The position numbers and the translations under genes are program-made. From Polaribacter sp. L3A8 (GTDB lineage Bacteria; Bacteroidota; Bacteroidia; Flavobacteriales; Flavobacteriaceae), in the NCBI RefSeq assembly GCF_009796785.1, contig NZ_CP047026.1, forward strand, positions 3,020,501-3,084,500: a stretch of DNA of 64,000 nt. Direction: 5' to 3'. The first letter of the stretch is position 1. Each line of letters begins with the position of its first letter. Below are positions 34,796-43,580 of this stretch, piece by piece. The notes beneath the pieces are model-generated. The model had not been told where the DNA came from, made no database searches, and worked only from the letters and a program-made list of their open reading frames with translations.

Positions 34796-35548
34796 TTAAT
34801 CTCTATTCAAAATTGTAGGTGTTGCCTGTGCTGTTGGGTATACCACTAAATCTTCAATATTTACGTGGTAAGGTCTAGATATAACAAAGTAAATAATATC
34901 GGCAATATCATCAGCTTGCAAAGCTTTATAACCTGCATACACAGATTTTGCTTTTTCGGAGTCTCCTTTAAAACGAACTTCAGAAAATTCTGTTTCTACT
35001 GCCCCAGGATGAATTGCAGACACACGAATGTTGTGTTTGTTTAAATCTATTCTCATCGCCTTATTTAAGGCGTTTACGGCATGTTTAGAAGCACAATATA
35101 CATTTCCGTTAGGATAGACGTCTTTTCCTGCAATAGAACCTATATTAACAATAAAACCGTTGTTTCTATCCGTCATTTGCGGAATAATAGCTTTAGAAAC
35201 GTATAACAGACCTTTTACGTTAATATCTATCATTGCATCCCAATCATCAATAGATCCATCTTGTATGCTAGATAAACCATGTGCATTTCCTGCATTGTTT
35301 ATTAAAATATCAATTTTCTTAAAATTTTCGGGTAATGAATTTATGGCAGTCTCTACAGATGTTCTATCGGAAACATCAAACGGTAAAGTGGTTACCTCGG
35401 TAAGTTTGCTTAATTCTTCCTTTAATTTTGTTAATCTGTCAGTTCTTCTTCCGCAAAGAATTAAACGAATATTATTTTTTGCAAAAATTTCTGCTGTTGC
35501 TTTTCCTATTCCAGAAGTTGCTCCGGTTATAAATGCTGTTTGTTTCAT
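34796..35548 (-). CDS. Short-chain dehydrogenase, YdfG-like
   Basis: 250 aa classical SDR. Cofactor loop TGATSGIGKATAEIFAKN, the Arg pair CGRRTDRL favouring NADP(H), NNAGNAHG, catalytic Ser in NIGSIAGKDVY and YxxxK in YCASKHAVNA, then HPGAVETEFSEVRF. This layout is that of YdfG-type 3-hydroxy acid (serine/allo-threonine) dehydrogenases; substrate is inferred. First gene of a two-gene unit with the AlbA_2 protein. Confidence 0.9.
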   Translation of the reverse strand: MKQTAFITGATSGIGKATAEIFAKNNIRLILCGRRTDRLTKLKEELSKLTEVTTLPFDVSDRTSVETAINSLPENFKKIDILINNAGNAHGLSSIQDGSIDDWDAMIDINVKGLLYVSKAIIPQMTDRNNGFIVNIGSIAGKDVYPNGNVYCASKHAVNALNKAMRIDLNKHNIRVSAIHPGAVETEFSEVRFKGDSEKAKSVYAGYKALQADDIADIIYFVISRPYHVNIEDLVVYPTAQATPTILNRD

Positions 35549-35673
35549 TATTTTTTATGACGATTGTTTAAACGCTGTAAGAACGTTAAATATGGTTATA
35601 AAATTATGAAAACATCTGTTGGTTGTCAGTGTTTTAAGTATTATTTTTTTATCAAATTATTAACAAAGAAAAA

Positions 35674-35697
35674 ACCGTCCTCCTCAGGACGGTTTAT
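35674..35697 (-). terminator. Terminator after the 315-aa lipoprotein gene
   Basis: Perfect 10-bp stem AAACCGTCCT / AGGACGGTTT with a CCTC loop; a run of A on the plus strand side gives a T tail for minus-strand transcripts. Confidence 0.85.
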
Positions 35698-35741
35698 CTT
35701 TCAATTGGTAACTAACCAATCAAAAATCAACTAACCAAACT

Positions 35742-36683
35742 TTATTTTAAATTTCTTCTATTCTTTTGTTTTCTTATTACCTTAGTACGTTTTCTATTTT
35801 CATTCCTTACAACTTCTTTTAAATCTTTTTTAGAATTTTCACCTTTTAGGTATTGTACAAATCCCCTTCCTAAAAAATTATATGTGGTTTCAGAATTTAC
35901 GTTATATAACTCTATTCTTACATCATTAATAACGGTCAACTCAAATTCTTCAATATCTCCTCCATCATAATTTAATGTTAAAATCTTTAAATCGTCATAA
36001 CCTGTCACATCAAATATTTCATACCCACCTACATAATCCCAATTGATATTATCAATTTGTGTGCCAAAAGAATCTTGAGAACTATAAAAAGTTGTTATAT
36101 TTTCTGGTGTAAAAGCTAAATAATTTTCATCATCAAAAGCATTTGGTACACCACCTTTAGTTGATACTTTTTCCCAACCAATATATTCTTGTAAAAAGTA
36201 TTCTATGTTTTCATAAAACAATTTATCGTAATCAAATTCATTTACCTGATATCCAATTAAATAGTAATTAACGTTTTGTCTGTAATTGTATAATTTAATT
36301 TCATTATTAGAAAGCACTGTAACTTCAAAATCATTAATACCATCTAAATCATGGTTGGTTTCTAATATTCCATTGAAAGTATTGTATGTCCCAACATCAA
36401 TACCAAAACCATCTCCTGTTCTGCCAATATCGGTAATATTGTTATTTGCATATAAAACACCATTTATAAAAGACAGTGTAAATGCTTTTGATACATAAGG
36501 TATATTACCGTTTCCTATCGTTTTATTATAATCTACATACCATAAATCATAATTAGAAACTACTTTTTCTAATGAAACTTGATTTTGATAACCATCGTCA
36601 TATGAATCTTGATAAACTGTAGAACAAGAAGACAAAATTACTCCTGTAATGATAATTGTTAAAAGTATTTTTATTGATTTCAT
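35742..36683 (-). CDS. Conserved flavobacterial lipoprotein, 313 aa
   Basis: 313 aa from the ATG at 36681-36683 (two codons inside an upstream ATG). Lipoprotein signal (MKSIKILLTIIITGVILSSC), then two repeats of a beta-rich domain, each with an FTxENI/ENITTFYSS-like strand and a final strand such as NDVRIELYNVNSETTYNFLG, ending in a strongly basic tail (RNENRKRTKVIRKQKNRRN). Homologs in Flavobacteriaceae are sometimes mislabelled as nicotinate nucleotide adenylyltransferase; no HxGH motif is present. Function unknown. Ends at a strong terminator. Confidence 0.65.
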   Translation of the reverse strand: MKSIKILLTIIITGVILSSCSTVYQDSYDDGYQNQVSLEKVVSNYDLWYVDYNKTIGNGNIPYVSKAFTLSFINGVLYANNNITDIGRTGDGFGIDVGTYNTFNGILETNHDLDGINDFEVTVLSNNEIKLYNYRQNVNYYLIGYQVNEFDYDKLFYENIEYFLQEYIGWEKVSTKGGVPNAFDDENYLAFTPENITTFYSSQDSFGTQIDNINWDYVGGYEIFDVTGYDDLKILTLNYDGGDIEEFELTVINDVRIELYNVNSETTYNFLGRGFVQYLKGENSKKDLKEVVRNENRKRTKVIRKQKNRRNLK

Positions 36684-36871
36684 AAGCATGTTTTTAATGG
36701 TTATGTTTATGTAAATTCAAAATACGTGCCAAAAAAATCAGAGCATGTCTTAAAAAGTAATTATTTTGTCAATCTAAATTCATTTTAGATTATTATGAGA
36801 CTAGATTATCAATCCTTCAATATAGTTAAATAAATTGAGTATGACAAGTTTTTATAAAACTTTTTATTTAG

Positions 36872-37354
36872 CTAATTGTTTTTTATCAAAAGAGAGTCAG
36901 ATTCTTGTTTTTGGATATCTTTAATTTTAAAAAATTTTGTTTTTCCTTTTTGTTGATACTTGATCACTGCTTCGTTATCCTTTAAATTAAAAGGAAATTT
37001 TTGAATATTAGGAATTGGGTTCTTTAATTCTTTTATTGGATTTGCATCTAACGTAAAATCTTTTGATATGCTATTTTTCTTAAATTCTCCAAATGCGTAT
37101 TTAAGTCCTTCGATGGTTTTAATTTGAATCTTTATTTTATTTTTTCTAAAATACAAACTATCAAACTGAATGTTATCTTTTGATGTATATCTTATGTAGA
37201 TATAAGAAAGAGTATTTTTATGTATACCATTTATATTTTTGTAATAGGTACTAGATTGAATATTAAATGGTGGTTTTTTATCAAATTTAGAACCAGCACA
37301 TTGTAAAAAAAGAAGTGTAATACTAATTATTGTTATTATTTTGATTGCTTTCAT
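36872..37354 (-). CDS. Small lipoprotein, 160 aa
   Basis: 160 aa; signal peptide with lipobox LLFLQC, then a Lys-rich beta domain (YIYIRYTSKDNIQFDSLYFR, KFPFNLKDNEAVIKYQQKGK). No family recognised. Same strand as the 313-aa lipoprotein but 188 bp upstream of it; probably separate. Confidence 0.6.
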   Translation of the reverse strand: MKAIKIITIISITLLFLQCAGSKFDKKPPFNIQSSTYYKNINGIHKNTLSYIYIRYTSKDNIQFDSLYFRKNKIKIQIKTIEGLKYAFGEFKKNSISKDFTLDANPIKELKNPIPNIQKFPFNLKDNEAVIKYQQKGKTKFFKIKDIQKQESDSLLIKNN

Positions 37355-37404
37355 ACGAATGTAATTTTAAACTAAATTTTCAAATTTTATGCCAAGAAAC
37401 AAAA

Positions 37405-37429
37405 AAAGCGAACCAAATTGGTTCGCTTT
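37405..37429 (-). terminator. Terminator of the atp operon
   Basis: 12-bp inverted repeat AAAGCGAACCAA / TTGGTTCGCTTT, 22 bp past the atpG stop, with A-run giving a T tail on the minus strand. Confidence 0.85.
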
Positions 37430-37450
37430 GTATTTTATAAAAAATTATTC

Positions 37451-38317
37451 TTAGTTTTTTAAAGCTTCCGCTCCACCAACAATTTCTAAAATTTCATTAG
37501 TAATTGCCGCCTGACGTGCTTTATTATAAGTTAATAATAAATCGTCTCTTAATTCTGTTGCGTTGTCTGTTGCTTTGTGCATTGCAGTCATACGTGCACC
37601 ATGTTCAGAAGCAAAACTATCTCTAAGTGCTTTATATAACTGTGTTTTTAAAGACTTAGGTATTAAAGCTTCTACAATTTCTTCTTTAGAAGGTTCAAAT
37701 ATATAGTCAGAATTTACAGCTTCTGCAATACCACCTTCAATAGGTTTAATTGGCAAAAATTGCTCTACTTGAGGTATTTGAGTTGCTGCATTTTTAAATT
37801 GGTTGTAAAAAACTTCAATTTTATCATAGGTTCCATTGGTAAATAGCAGCATTAACTCTTCTGCTATAGTTGCAACGTTATCATAATTTAAATCATCAAA
37901 AATTTGATTTCTAGTTTCTAGAATATTAAATTGTTTCGCTAATACATCACTACCTTTTTTACCAATAGCAAATAAATCTACTTCAACATTACTATATTTT
38001 TCTTTTACTGTTTTAATTACTTCTTTGGTTATTGATGAGTTAAAACCACCACATAAACCTCTGTTAGAAGTTACTACAACTAATAAAACTTTAGAAACTT
38101 CTCTTTGATTTGAATACACACCACCAGCATCACTATCTAAAGTTGCACTTAAGTTTTGCAACAATTCAGTTAGTTTAGATGAATAAGGACGCATTGCCGT
38201 AATTGCATCTTGTGCTTTTTTTAACTTTGCAGCAGATACCATTTTCATGGCAGATGTAATCTGCATTGTAGATTTAATAGAGGTAATTCTATTACGTATT
38301 TCTTTTAAGTTTGCCAT
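37451..38317 (-). CDS. atpG: ATP synthase gamma subunit
   Basis: 288 aa from the ATG at 38315-38317; a longer in-frame reading to 38359 would add 14 residues encoded by a palindromic repeat and is rejected. Conserved ends are intact: ANLKEIRNRITSIKSTMQIT and SAMKMVSAAKLKKAQ at the N-terminus, SEHGARMTAMHKATDNATEL and LTYNKARQAAITNEILEIVG at the C-terminus. Forms the rotating central stalk of F1. Last gene of the operon. Confidence 0.95.
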   Translation of the reverse strand: MANLKEIRNRITSIKSTMQITSAMKMVSAAKLKKAQDAITAMRPYSSKLTELLQNLSATLDSDAGGVYSNQREVSKVLLVVVTSNRGLCGGFNSSITKEVIKTVKEKYSNVEVDLFAIGKKGSDVLAKQFNILETRNQIFDDLNYDNVATIAEELMLLFTNGTYDKIEVFYNQFKNAATQIPQVEQFLPIKPIEGGIAEAVNSDYIFEPSKEEIVEALIPKSLKTQLYKALRDSFASEHGARMTAMHKATDNATELRDDLLLTYNKARQAAITNEILEIVGGAEALKN

Positions 38318-38335
38318 TCTATTGGAATTTTGAAA

Positions 38336-38353
38336 TTCCCGCTTTAGCGGGAA
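38336..38353. repeat. Short REP-like palindrome between atpA and atpG
   Basis: TTCCCGCTTTAGCGGGAA is a GC-rich hairpin followed by TGACA, within a 49-bp gap in the atp operon. The composition stands out from the AT-rich surroundings and resembles the hairpin of dispersed intergenic repeats. Confidence 0.55.
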
Positions 38354-38366
38354 TGACAACTATGTT

Positions 38367-39944
38367 TTATGCGAAATGAGTAGAAATTTCTTTAGCTGCT
38401 GCTTCTAATACTGAAATTGTTTCTGGTGTTAATTTACCAGATTTCAATACATCTAAAGTATCTCTATGTTTAGAGTTTAAATAATCTATATAATCTCTTT
38501 CGAATTTTTTAACTTGGTTTACCGGTACATCTTTTAATAAGTTCTTAGAACCTGCATAGATTATTGCAACCTGATCTTCTACTGAGTAAGGATCATTTTG
38601 AGCTTGTTTTAAAATTTCAACGTTACGTTGTCCTTTAGAAATTACACTCATTGTAGCAGCATCTAAATCAGAACCAAACTTTGCAAATGCTTCTAATTCA
38701 CGATATTGAGCTTGATCTAATTTTAAAGTACCAGATACTTTTTTCATAGATTTAATTTGTGCGTTACCACCAACACGAGATACAGAAATACCTACGTTAA
38801 TTGCCGGACGAACACCAGAGTTAAATAAATCTCCATCTAAGAAAATTTGTCCATCTGTAATCGAAATTACGTTTGTTGGAATATATGCAGAAACGTCACC
38901 TGCTTGTGTTTCAATAATTGGCAATGCAGTTAAAGAACCTCCACCTTTTACAATTCCTTTTAAAGAATCTGGTAAATCGTTCATTTCACTTGCAATTTTG
39001 TCATCATTAATAACTTTTGCAGCACGTTCTAATAATCTAGAGTGTAAGTAAAATACATCACCAGGATATGCCTCACGTCCTGGAGGTCTTCTTAATAATA
39101 AAGAAATCTCACGGTATGCTACGGCTTGTTTAGATAAATCATCATAAATAATTAAAGCTGGTCTTCCAGAATCTCTAAAAAATTCTCCAATTGCAGCTCC
39201 AGCAAATGGTGCATATACTTGCATTGCTGCAGGATCAGATGCATTTGCAGCTACGATTGTAGTATAAGACATTGCGCCTTTTTCTTCTAACATGTTTGCA
39301 ATTGCTGCAACAGTAGAAGCTTTTTGACCAATAGCTACGTATATACAAAATACTGGTTCTCCAGCATCGTAAAATTCTTTTTGATTTAAGATAGTATCTA
39401 AAGCAACTGTAGATTTACCTGTTTGTCTATCTCCAATAATCAACTCACGTTGACCTCTTCCTACAGGAATCATTGCATCAATAGATTTAATACCAGTTTG
39501 TAATGGCTCTGTTACTGGCTCTCTAAAAATAACTCCAGGTGCTCTACGCTCTAAAGGCATTTCGTAAGTTTTACCTGTAATTGGTCCTTTACCATCAATT
39601 GGGTTTCCTAAAGTATCTACAACACGTCCTACAACGCCTTCACCTGCTTGTAAAGATGCAATTCGTTCTGTACGTTTAACATTAGAACCTTCTCTAATAG
39701 AAGTTGATGCTCCTAATAATACAACACCTACATTATCTTCTTCTAAGTTTAATACGATACCTTCTAATCCATTATCGAATTCTACTAATTCACCATATTG
39801 AACGTTAGAAAGACCGTAAACACGAGCAATTCCATCTCCTACTTGTAAAACAGTTCCTACTTCATTTAAAGTAGCTTTTGCTTCAAAATTTGTTAACTGT
39901 TGCTTTAAAATTGCTGATACTTCAGCTGGTTTAATACTTGCCAT
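38367..39944 (-). CDS. atpA: ATP synthase alpha subunit
   Basis: 525 aa. Walker [10 protein letters not shown] (about residues 170-178), the sequence [60 protein letters not shown] and [20 protein letters not shown] are textbook alpha-subunit blocks. Non-catalytic nucleotide-binding subunit of F1 with the essential Arg in the SVSRVGG segment. 21 bp after atpH. Confidence 0.97.
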   Translation of the reverse strand: MASIKPAEVSAILKQQLTNFEAKATLNEVGTVLQVGDGIARVYGLSNVQYGELVEFDNGLEGIVLNLEEDNVGVVLLGASTSIREGSNVKRTERIASLQAGEGVVGRVVDTLGNPIDGKGPITGKTYEMPLERRAPGVIFREPVTEPLQTGIKSIDAMIPVGRGQRELIIGDRQTGKSTVALDTILNQKEFYDAGEPVFCIYVAIGQKASTVAAIANMLEEKGAMSYTTIVAANASDPAAMQVYAPFAGAAIGEFFRDSGRPALIIYDDLSKQAVAYREISLLLRRPPGREAYPGDVFYLHSRLLERAAKVINDDKIASEMNDLPDSLKGIVKGGGSLTALPIIETQAGDVSAYIPTNVISITDGQIFLDGDLFNSGVRPAINVGISVSRVGGNAQIKSMKKVSGTLKLDQAQYRELEAFAKFGSDLDAATMSVISKGQRNVEILKQAQNDPYSVEDQVAIIYAGSKNLLKDVPVNQVKKFERDYIDYLNSKHRDTLDVLKSGKLTPETISVLEAAAKEISTHFA

Positions 39945-39965
39945 CTTGTATAATTTGATGTATTA

Positions 39966-40523
39966 TTAGATTTTAGGAATGTAATGACTATTGTCAAATT
40001 CCTTTTTCAATTCGTTTAAATAATTAGAGATACTTGCATCGTATTGCATATCTCCTACACGTAAAATAAAACCTCCTAAAATAGCTGGGTTTATTTCATT
40101 TTCTAAATTTGCATTATCGCCAGTTAAAGCAACGATTTTTGCTAAAATTTTTGCTTCTATTTCTTTTGTTAAAGGTACCGCTGTGGTAACTTTAGCAACT
40201 TGCATATTCTTATCAAAATCATAAATGATTGCATATTGCTTTGCTATAGAATGAAGCATTGCAATTCTTTTATTATCTTGTAATAAATGGAATAAGCCAA
40301 GAGTAATATTATTTACTTTACCAGAAAACAAAGCATTTAAAACGTTTGTTTTATCAGTAGTTGAAACAATAGGACTTCTTAACATTACCTCAAATTCATC
40401 ATTTTCAGAAATTGTATTACTTATAAATAACATATCGTCATTTACTACCGTTTCTTCTTTAGAATCTTTAGCTAGATTTAAGATGGCTTTTGCATAACGT
40501 ATTGCTGCTCTTGCGTCTTTCAT
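39966..40523 (-). CDS. atpH: ATP synthase delta subunit
   Basis: 185 aa. N-terminal helical domain (AAIRYAKAILNLAKDSKEET) and the conserved C-terminal block ENEINPAILGGFILRVGDMQ, YDASISNYLNELKKEF. OSCP/delta-type subunit linking F1 to the peripheral stalk. 7 bp after atpF. Confidence 0.94.
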   Translation of the reverse strand: MKDARAAIRYAKAILNLAKDSKEETVVNDDMLFISNTISENDEFEVMLRSPIVSTTDKTNVLNALFSGKVNNITLGLFHLLQDNKRIAMLHSIAKQYAIIYDFDKNMQVAKVTTAVPLTKEIEAKILAKIVALTGDNANLENEINPAILGGFILRVGDMQYDASISNYLNELKKEFDNSHYIPKI

Positions 40524-40530
40524 TCTTTGC

Positions 40531-41031
40531 TTAGTTTAAAGTAATATCTTTTAAGATATTTTCAACCAATTCTAGTTGATCATTCTTATTAGATAATTCT
40601 TTTTTAATTACTGATTCTGCTATACCAATAGATAATTCTGCAACACTCTTTTTAATCTCTGCTAATGCTGCTTGCTTTTCTTGTTGTATTGAGGCTTGTG
40701 CATTTTCTATTAACTTACTAGTTACTTCTTTTGCATCTTCTTTTGCTTCAGAAATCATTTTTTCTTGAATTTCTCTAGCACTCTTCATAATTGCATCTCT
40801 TTCTGCTCTTGCTTCTTTTAAAAGCTTTGCATTGTCTGCATGTAAGTTTTGCATTTCTTTACGTGCATTTTCTGCAGCTTTTAATGCATCTTCGATACCA
40901 GTTTCTCTTTCATCTAATGACTTTAAGATTGGTTTCCATGCAAATTTTTTCATCAAAAATAATAAAATTATTAAGATGACAATTTGCATTACAAATAACC
41001 CCGGTGAAAAATCGTTTAATAAAGTTTCCAT
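40531..41031 (-). CDS. atpF: ATP synthase b subunit
   Basis: 166 aa. One N-terminal membrane segment (LFVMQIVILIILLFLMKKFA), WKPILKSLDERETGIEDALK, then a long Ala/Glu/Lys coiled coil forming the peripheral stalk dimer. Preceded by a large hairpin in the 95-bp gap after atpE. Confidence 0.95.
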   Translation of the reverse strand: METLLNDFSPGLFVMQIVILIILLFLMKKFAWKPILKSLDERETGIEDALKAAENARKEMQNLHADNAKLLKEARAERDAIMKSAREIQEKMISEAKEDAKEVTSKLIENAQASIQQEKQAALAEIKKSVAELSIGIAESVIKKELSNKNDQLELVENILKDITLN

Positions 41032-41067
41032 TCTGTAAACTAATTATTTTGTTTTTTGTTTAATTTA

Positions 41068-41107
41068 AAAACACTTTCTGTAACCAACCGTTACAGAAAA
41101 GTGTTTT
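41068..41107 (-). promoter_or_regulatory. Intra-operon hairpin between atpE and atpF
   Basis: 17-bp stem (AAAACACTTTCTGTAAC at 41068-41084 against 41090-41107) with one bulged base and a CAACC loop. On the minus strand it follows the atpE stop by 19 nt and is followed by five T, so it can act as a partial terminator or as a 3' stabiliser of the atpE message. Confidence 0.7.
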
Positions 41108-41125
41108 TGTTTCTTTTTTAGGAAA

Positions 41126-41329
<204 letters not shown>

Positions 41330-41389
41330 TTAAATATATTAATTAAACAAATTCTAATTCTCTTTTGTACTTAACTTTCGTTAAGGTTT

Positions 41390-42523
41390 CTAATGATCGT
41401 CGTGTTCTTGAACGGCCATTCCAATAAATAACGATGATAACATCGTAAAAATAAATGCTTGTAAAAATGCCACTAAGATTTCTATAACCATTATAAATAA
41501 TGCCAACGCTAAAGACATACCTGTAGACGCTACAGGACCAAATGCTTCTTTCATTGTTACCATTAAGGCAATTAAACTCATTACCACAAAGTGACCTGCT
41601 GTAATGTTTGCAAATAAACGCACTAATAATGAAAATGGTTTAATTAAAATAAAACCAGCTAATTCTATTACTGCTAATATAGGTCTTAAAATGTAAGGTA
41701 CACCTGGCATCCATAATGTGTGTGCCCAAAAGTCTTTACTTCCGTTTGTTAAATATATTACCATTGTAAATACAGCTAAACAAACTGTTACTGCTATTTG
41801 CCCTGTTACGTTAAAACCTAATGGTGTTAAACCTAATAAGTTTAAAATCCATATAAAGAAAAATACAGTTAATAAAAAGCCCATAAACTTTTTATATTTT
41901 TTCTCTCCAATGTTTGGTCTTGCTATTTCATCTCTAACGTAAATTACTAAAGGCTCTAAAACACGTCCGAATCCTTTTGGTATTTTTGTAGACTTATATT
42001 GTTTTGCTAACCTAGAGAATCCTAAGAACATTAAAAGGCTTGCAAATAAAATACCTACAACACTTTTTGTAATAGAAAAATCTAATGTCTTGTGTGCGTT
42101 TGTTGCGTGATGGTCTTCATCAAAAGAAACGGTAGTTGCTCCTTTTTCGATTTCATAAACCTTGCTATGAATTTTTGCGAATTTCAACCCTTTTTTCTCA
42201 ACAATAACGTGTCCATCATCATTGTGATGAAATTCTGATGACATAAAAGCCACTAAACCTTCACTCGACCATAAAATTACTGGTAAAGGAAAACCAAAGT
42301 GTTTTCTTTCTCCTTCATCCGAAGAATATGAGAAAAATGTAAAGTCGTGAGAATCTTTAAGGTGGTGCTGAATGTACGCTTTTACCTCTTCTTGTGTATT
42401 AACTTGTCCGCCATCATTTTGTGGATGGTTCTTTTGATCAGATTCTGATGCAAAAGTTGTGCTAGTAATAACCGTTATTAGGGCTATTGTAATATACTTG
42501 ATTGTTTTTTGTGCAATCTTCAT
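41390..42523 (-). CDS. atpB: ATP synthase a subunit
   Basis: 377 aa. Signal peptide and an N-terminal extension of about 140 residues, typical of Bacteroidota (GDIH-like His-rich segments: HHATNAHKTLDFSIT), then the a-subunit core of five to six helices with GQIAVTVCLAVFTM, FILIKPFSLLVRLFANITAG (conserved stator Arg) and FLQAFIFTMLSSLFIG. Provides the half-channels for proton flow past the c ring. A TACCTTTG promoter box lies 28 bp upstream. Confidence 0.95.
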   Translation of the reverse strand: MKIAQKTIKYITIALITVITSTTFASESDQKNHPQNDGGQVNTQEEVKAYIQHHLKDSHDFTFFSYSSDEGERKHFGFPLPVILWSSEGLVAFMSSEFHHNDDGHVIVEKKGLKFAKIHSKVYEIEKGATTVSFDEDHHATNAHKTLDFSITKSVVGILFASLLMFLGFSRLAKQYKSTKIPKGFGRVLEPLVIYVRDEIARPNIGEKKYKKFMGFLLTVFFFIWILNLLGLTPLGFNVTGQIAVTVCLAVFTMVIYLTNGSKDFWAHTLWMPGVPYILRPILAVIELAGFILIKPFSLLVRLFANITAGHFVVMSLIALMVTMKEAFGPVASTGMSLALALFIMVIEILVAFLQAFIFTMLSSLFIGMAVQEHDDH

Positions 42524-42551
42524 TGTAAAAATACGCTTTCTAAATTCGCCG

Positions 42552-42559
42552 CAAAGGTA
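42552..42559 (-). promoter_or_regulatory. -7 box TACCTTTG for the atp operon
   Basis: Minus-strand TACCTTTG, 28 nt before the atpB ATG; a textbook TAnnTTTG box placed between the DUF6168-like gene and atpB. Confidence 0.65.
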
Positions 42560-42599
42560 GGAAATAATTCAAAATTACAAACCTTTTTTTAATAAAAAT

Positions 42600-42989
42600 T
42601 TAACGATTGTTGTTTAATATTTTTACAACAAAAATTACTTCAAGAAATAAAAAAACAAATATTGGTGCTATTAAAGAGATTTTGGTTGTTAAAATTAAGT
42701 TTTCTTGTTTAATTATTGGGTGATAAAAAACAGTAGAAAAAAGAATTATTTTTAGCATTAACATGCCTAGGTATATAAAACCTAGTTGTTCTGATATTTT
42801 GGGTAGTGTAGAGAGTAATAGTAGGTTAACACATGTTAATATAGAAAAACCAGCAAGAAAAAGGTATAGTTTTTCTATTGATAATGGAAGTGTGATATCT
42901 TGGTTTACTAGTATGGTTTTATGTGTGTAGGTGCCTACTATGTATAAGGTTATAAAAGTTAACAGTATAGTAATTATACTTTTATTCAT
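42600..42989 (-). CDS. Small four-TM protein, DUF6168-like
   Basis: 129 aa with four membrane helices (INITLLTFITLYIVGTYTH-like first helix; KLYLFLAGFSILTCVNLLLL; FIYLGMLMLKIILFSTVFYH; LIAPIFVFLFLEVIFVVKIL). Occupies the position of AtpI-type accessory proteins before atpB in Flavobacteriaceae and resembles the DUF6168 family. Probably an assembly helper for the a/c ring, by position only. Overlaps the AtpZ-like gene by 8 bp. Confidence 0.7.
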   Translation of the reverse strand: MNKSIITILLTFITLYIVGTYTHKTILVNQDITLPLSIEKLYLFLAGFSILTCVNLLLLSTLPKISEQLGFIYLGMLMLKIILFSTVFYHPIIKQENLILTTKISLIAPIFVFLFLEVIFVVKILNNNR

Positions 42990-43200
42990 TTATTTTATTT
43001 GCTTGTTTTATTAGCGAGTATGTTGCAATAAAAATTGCAATTAACGTTATTGTGGTGGTTAGAAAAGAGGTTTCAAGGTTTTTATCTAACCATTCTCCTA
43101 ATAAAAATCCTAAATAAATAGTTAAACCCATCTGTATACCTGCGCCAGAGAGTTGTATTGCTTTATTAAGCGGTTTTTTCTGAGTGTCTTTTTTGGTCAT
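42982..43200 (-). CDS. AtpZ/AtpI-like two-TM protein
   Basis: 72 aa from the ATG at 43198-43200; another ATG three codons upstream is possible. Two helices: LSGAGIQMGLTIYLGFLLGE (ending in WLD) and TTTITLIAIFIATYSLIKQA, the AtpZ/AtpI pattern with the GxxxG-like turn. Such proteins help assemble the c ring. The start lies inside the bactofilin gene (35-44 bp overlap) in a different frame, so translation is coupled. Confidence 0.82.
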   Translation of the reverse strand: MTKKDTQKKPLNKAIQLSGAGIQMGLTIYLGFLLGEWLDKNLETSFLTTTITLIAIFIATYSLIKQANKINE

Positions 43201-43579
43201 TAGTGGCATTTAATTCTTTTAACGTTCCTTTCATAGTACAGGTTGCATTAAAGCTTGCTCCGGGTTCTACAGAGAGTTTTGCAATTACTACTTCTCCAGA
43301 AATATTAGCAGTAGCTTTTACTGTTAATATATTTGATACAAAAAGTTGTCCAGAAAATTTACCCTCTATATCTGCATTACTGCTTTCTACTTTTCCCTTA
43401 ATAAAACCATCTGCACCAATAATAACTCTACCATTTGTAACCAAGGTTCCTTCTAAAGTGCCATCAATTCTAAAATCACCATCAGATTTAATGTCGCCAA
43501 CAATTTTAGTGTTTTTAGCTATAACATTTCTTTCCATAACTTTATTCTTTTGTGGTTTTTTTGTTTTATTACTAAACAT
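43166..43579 (-). CDS. Bactofilin (polymer-forming cytoskeletal protein)
   Basis: 137 aa. Short basic N-terminus, then a regular right-handed beta-helix of about 100 residues (IAKNTKIVGDIKSDGDFRID, GTLEGTLVTNGRVIIGADGF, IKGKVESSNADIEGKFSGQL), the bactofilin/DUF583 signature. Polymerises into membrane-associated filaments that act as scaffolds for cell shape or polar structures. One base separates its start from the PorW/SprE stop, and its end overlaps the AtpZ-like gene. Confidence 0.93.
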   Translation of the reverse strand: MFSNKTKKPQKNKVMERNVIAKNTKIVGDIKSDGDFRIDGTLEGTLVTNGRVIIGADGFIKGKVESSNADIEGKFSGQLFVSNILTVKATANISGEVVIAKLSVEPGASFNATCTMKGTLKELNATNDQKRHSEKTA

Positions 43580-43580
43580 G

